From NCBI GenBank assembly GCA_965656715.1, contig CBFHLR010000002.1, positions 95,362 to 159,361 on the forward strand: DNA of 64,000 bases, in the 5' to 3' direction. The DNA comes from Coraliomargarita sp965656715 (lineage in GTDB: Bacteria > Verrucomicrobiota > Verrucomicrobiia > Opitutales > Coraliomargaritaceae). Under the pieces are notes generated by a model that did no database searches, was not told the origin of the DNA, and saw only the letters and a list, made by a program, of their open reading frames with translations. A program made the translations under genes and the position numbers. Every line of letters starts with the position of its first letter. Position 1 is the stretch's first letter. Shown here piece by piece: positions 61,953 through 64,000 of the stretch.

Positions 61953-62298
61953 TCGTGCCAAGGAGTCTGCCGTAAATACTAGCTTCCAGTTGAAGGTCAT
62001 TGAAAATCGATTGCTCAGTAAGCCCAGAACGGAAAACAAGGGAAAATAAAGATGACATGGGAGGAGTTGTCAGGCGCGAGTAATCGCTAAACTGACGCTC
62101 CTACTATGTCATCTTTACGCCCCTCAACCCTATCTATTCGATAGACTGTGGCCGCTTTACTGCCTAGCCACAAAGAGAATGAAGTGCCGCCTTTTATTCC
62201 GTTAAGCGTAGGTAATTAAATTTAATTCGTGCAATAAATATCGAAAAACATTAAAAATTAAATTGACTACGTTATTTTTTTACTGCTTTCATACGCAA
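61953..62298. other. Intergenic region with the right repeat
   Basis: About 345 bp between the prenyltransferase stop and the DUF2975 start. It contains the 61-bp repeat as part of a longer hairpin; the rest (62120-62290) is AT-rich and holds the promoter of the DUF2975/XRE pair. No gene was recognised. Confidence 0.6.
62048..62114. repeat. 61-bp inverted repeat (right copy) within a longer imperfect palindrome
   Basis: 62048-62108 is identical to the reverse complement of 60281-60341. Here the unit is longer and palindromic: AAAGATGACAT (62048-62058) pairs with ATGTCATCTTT at the end of the unit. Inside, GGAGGAG and GTCAG pair imperfectly with CTGAC and CTCCT. The stem is about 25 bp around a GCGCGAGTAATCGCTAAA loop. 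The left copy lacks the outer arm because the IS110 start codon begins there. Confidence 0.8.
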
Positions 62299-62916
62299 AT
62301 GACTACAAATCCACTGCATTATCAGAAAAAAGTTCGCCGCATGGGAACTCTCCTTGCCATCGTATCATGGTTCGGCCTCGCGGTTTGTGTCCTGGGATTC
62401 ATCTTCCTGATGATCTTCAACGTCGTCTGGGGCGAATATATTAGGGAATTTGGAGAGTTTCCCCTCGGCGTGGATGATTTGCCTGCTGGCATATCGGCAG
62501 AGATGACAGTCGCGGAACTGATTCAAACCGACAACGAGTTCCTTCAGGCTAACATGGGCCTTTTCAGTATTCATTTGGCGCTCGCCTTTGTCTTCTACGC
62601 CTTTGTTGCCATCATCTTCCTGCGCATTGCCTTCGCCTGGCGCCGCAGCGAGCCCTTTACTAATACCACAACCGGGGGGCTGCGCTGGCTAGGCATTCTC
62701 TTGCTAGCCCAATCAGTCTTCGGGTTTATATACTCTAGTTTCGCGACCGAATCCCTCTCTTGGATTCTCGATAACAGCGCCCTTTACGATGTAGCCCTGG
62801 AGTCCTTCATCGGAAGCTACGGCCACAATCTCGAGTTCGGCATTCTCCTAGTCGCCTTAAGCTGGGTCCTCGAATACGGCAGCAAGATGAAAGAAGAGCA
62901 AGAGCTCACGGTCTAA
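62299..62916 (+). CDS. DUF2975 membrane protein
   Basis: From the ATG at 62299 (MTTNPLHYQKK) the product has 205 residues with four hydrophobic segments: AIVSWFGLAVCVLGFIFLMIF, HLALAFVFYAFVAIIFLRIAFAW, LGILLLAQSVFGFIYSSF and LEFGILLVALSWVLEYG. The motif AWRRSEPFTNTTTGGLRWLG between segments 2 and 3 and the final LEYG-KMKEEQELTV are characteristic of DUF2975. Such proteins are usually encoded with a small XRE repressor, as here. Confidence 0.87.
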   Translation: MTTNPLHYQKKVRRMGTLLAIVSWFGLAVCVLGFIFLMIFNVVWGEYIREFGEFPLGVDDLPAGISAEMTVAELIQTDNEFLQANMGLFSIHLALAFVFYAFVAIIFLRIAFAWRRSEPFTNTTTGGLRWLGILLLAQSVFGFIYSSFATESLSWILDNSALYDVALESFIGSYGHNLEFGILLVALSWVLEYGSKMKEEQELTV

Positions 62917-62959
62917 TTCAACTTTATGCACTGCACCGGATCAGAAAGGAATTCAATTT

Positions 62960-63196
62960 ATGTCGATCATTGTTAATCTCGACGTCATGTTGGCGCGTCG
63001 GAAAATGAAGCTTAACGATCTCGCTGAGGCAGTAGGCATCACTCCGCAGAACCTCTCCGTCCTCAAGACTGGCAAAGCCAAGGCCATCCGTTTTTCAACC
63101 CTCGAAGCGATTTGTCGCCATCTCGAATGTCAACCAGGCGACATACTCGAATTTCAGAGAGACGAGGAGGGGCAATGGGGACCCAGTTCTCCGTGA
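62960..63196 (+). CDS. XRE-family regulator (YozG-like) of the DUF2975 pair
   Basis: A 78-residue helix-turn-helix protein: VNLDVMLARRKMKLNDLAEAVGITPQNLSVLKTGKAKAIRFSTLEAICRHLECQPGDILEF, the typical DUF739/YozG-type repressor sequence. It lies 43 bp after the DUF2975 gene with an AAGGA ribosome binding site, forming a two-gene module. Such modules are thought to control membrane-related gene expression or themselves; effector unknown. Confidence 0.9.
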   Translation: MSIIVNLDVMLARRKMKLNDLAEAVGITPQNLSVLKTGKAKAIRFSTLEAICRHLECQPGDILEFQRDEEGQWGPSSP

Positions 63197-63286
63197 CTCT
63201 TTCAGGTCGCCTCCTTCTCGGGCAGCAAAAATAGGCAATAAAAGGGTCAGGGCAAGTAAAGGGGCAATTAAAGCAAAATATAAATA

Positions 63287-64000
63287 TTAGGTCTTGTTTA
63301 CCAGATTGCTGACGTAGTTCGGATGTCCCATTTGTAGCCGTTCAGCGATCCACGGGTTCTTGGCGGTGGTCTCTTTGCGGAGGCGTTTAGCAATCTGAAC
63401 TTTCCAGTCGGCACCTTTGGGGCTTTTAGGAATCTCATTCTCCTTAATTTTGAGACGCTTCAATTCCGATTGAACGATACGCTCCCAGGACAATTCGTTA
63501 AGCTCCTTCAGGTCGACGCCCTCCCAATCCACCTGTGGATTGTCTTTCGCTAAGTCCTTGGCCAGTTTCTTCTTCGCTCCGGCCGAGCCTAAGAACCAGC
63601 CTCGGCAATACTGCTTCGACAATGCCTCCCTTTTCTTGGAGTCCTGTTCTTCGGCTAACTTCAGCAGATTGTGATGCTTACGCATTCCGCCTACAGTATT
63701 GGGCAGCTCGCAAAGACCGAGGAGCGTCTCGCGGTCAAGCGGGGGCTGGACGCTGCGCTTGAAATACTTCGGGTAGCTGGACAGGGCATAGTCTTTCAGT
63801 TCATCTAGCGTGCAGATCTTCGCTCGGACGGGATTGAGGTGAATGTAATTGATCAACCCCAGAAGCGGGCGGTCTTCGTTGATGAGGAGGGCTTTGTAGC
63901 GCCCCTGAAAGACGTGCCCACGTTCATTGCGAAAACGGTTGAAGCGTGTCGCAAACGTGCTCTGCAGCCAGCGCATGCCTTCCACCAGATTGGGCTGGGG
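63287..64000 (-). mobile_element. REP-associated tyrosine transposase (RAYT), 5' part beyond the window
   Basis: The reading frame stays open to the window edge (PQPNLVEGMRWLQSTFATRF), so the N-terminal HUH motif is outside. RFNRFRNERGHVFQGRYKALLI carries the catalytic tyrosine area and IHLNPVRAKI the typical Y1-transposase tail. A C-terminal part from about residue 100 (KHHNLLKLAEEQ) is of the extended RAYT type, ending with AERLQMGHPNYVSNLV, a helix-turn-helix-like segment. RAYTs mobilise short palindromic REP sequences; palindromes exist in this window. Confidence 0.85.

Overview
The window looks like chromosomal DNA of a marine Verrucomicrobiota of the Opitutae/Puniceicoccales type (Coraliomargarita/Lentimonas-like). 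This is inferred from gene content, not from a marker gene: a Planctomycetes/Verrucomicrobia-type bacterial microcompartment (BMC) for L-fucose/L-rhamnose, DUF1080/ThuA/Gfo-Idh-MocA clusters with Tat signals, formylglycine sulfatases, PAS-AraC regulators and IS110/RAYT-type transposase remnants. No rRNA, tRNA or CRISPR array was seen.

1-17.1 kb is the deoxysugar catabolism region. On the minus strand lie a PfkB kinase with a DUF4432 epimerase-like protein, then deoR-rhaB-lutABC closed by a hairpin terminator. Divergent from deoR, a plus-strand BMC operon runs pduL, two BMC-H, acetate kinase, a third BMC-H, BMC-P, CoA-acylating aldehyde dehydrogenase, two BMC-P, class II aldolase, a four-helix-bundle protein and a malate/lactate dehydrogenase, then a strong terminator and a zinc-type alcohol dehydrogenase with its own encapsulation-like peptide. 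Together they predict: rhamnulose (or fuculose) is phosphorylated and cleaved to DHAP plus lactaldehyde inside the shell. Lactaldehyde goes through lactoyl-CoA and lactoyl-phosphate to lactate with ATP formation, or is reduced to propanediol. LutABC then oxidises lactate to pyruvate.

17.1-23.5 kb holds apbE, a membrane glycosyltransferase, a GT2 glycosyltransferase, katG and a PAS-AraC regulator. 23.5-31.4 kb is a carbohydrate cluster: TIM-barrel epimerase, DUF1080-ThuA fusion, ThuA, two Tat-exported Gfo/Idh/MocA oxidoreductases, a wrecked sulfatase and an intact sulfatase. It fits oxidation-based (3-keto) glycoside cleavage. 31.5-32.9 kb holds a frameshifted response-regulator receiver and an outer-membrane-type protein whose signal peptide is out of frame by one base in an A run.

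33-40 kb (minus) is a possible metal-linked export locus: CobW GTPase, Cys-rich exported protein, HlyD adaptor, ABC ATPase, two FtsX-type permeases and a Cys-rich lipoprotein. 40-58.9 kb is mostly housekeeping or unassigned: mog, phosphofructokinase, truncated haemoglobin, HAD phosphatase, DUF2293, methyltransferase, Kef antiporter, a flavin reductase/M20 peptidase/P-loop operon, lipoprotein, selO, esterase, S4 protein and two DEAD-box helicases.

59-64 kb is the most plastic part. A recQ helicase has lost its 5' half at a junction with an IS110 transposase fragment and carries a further frameshift. Next, two exact 61-bp inverted repeats flank a two-gene cassette (glycosyltransferase-like plus a divergent cis-prenyltransferase). 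Then come a DUF2975/XRE pair and a RAYT transposase running off the edge.
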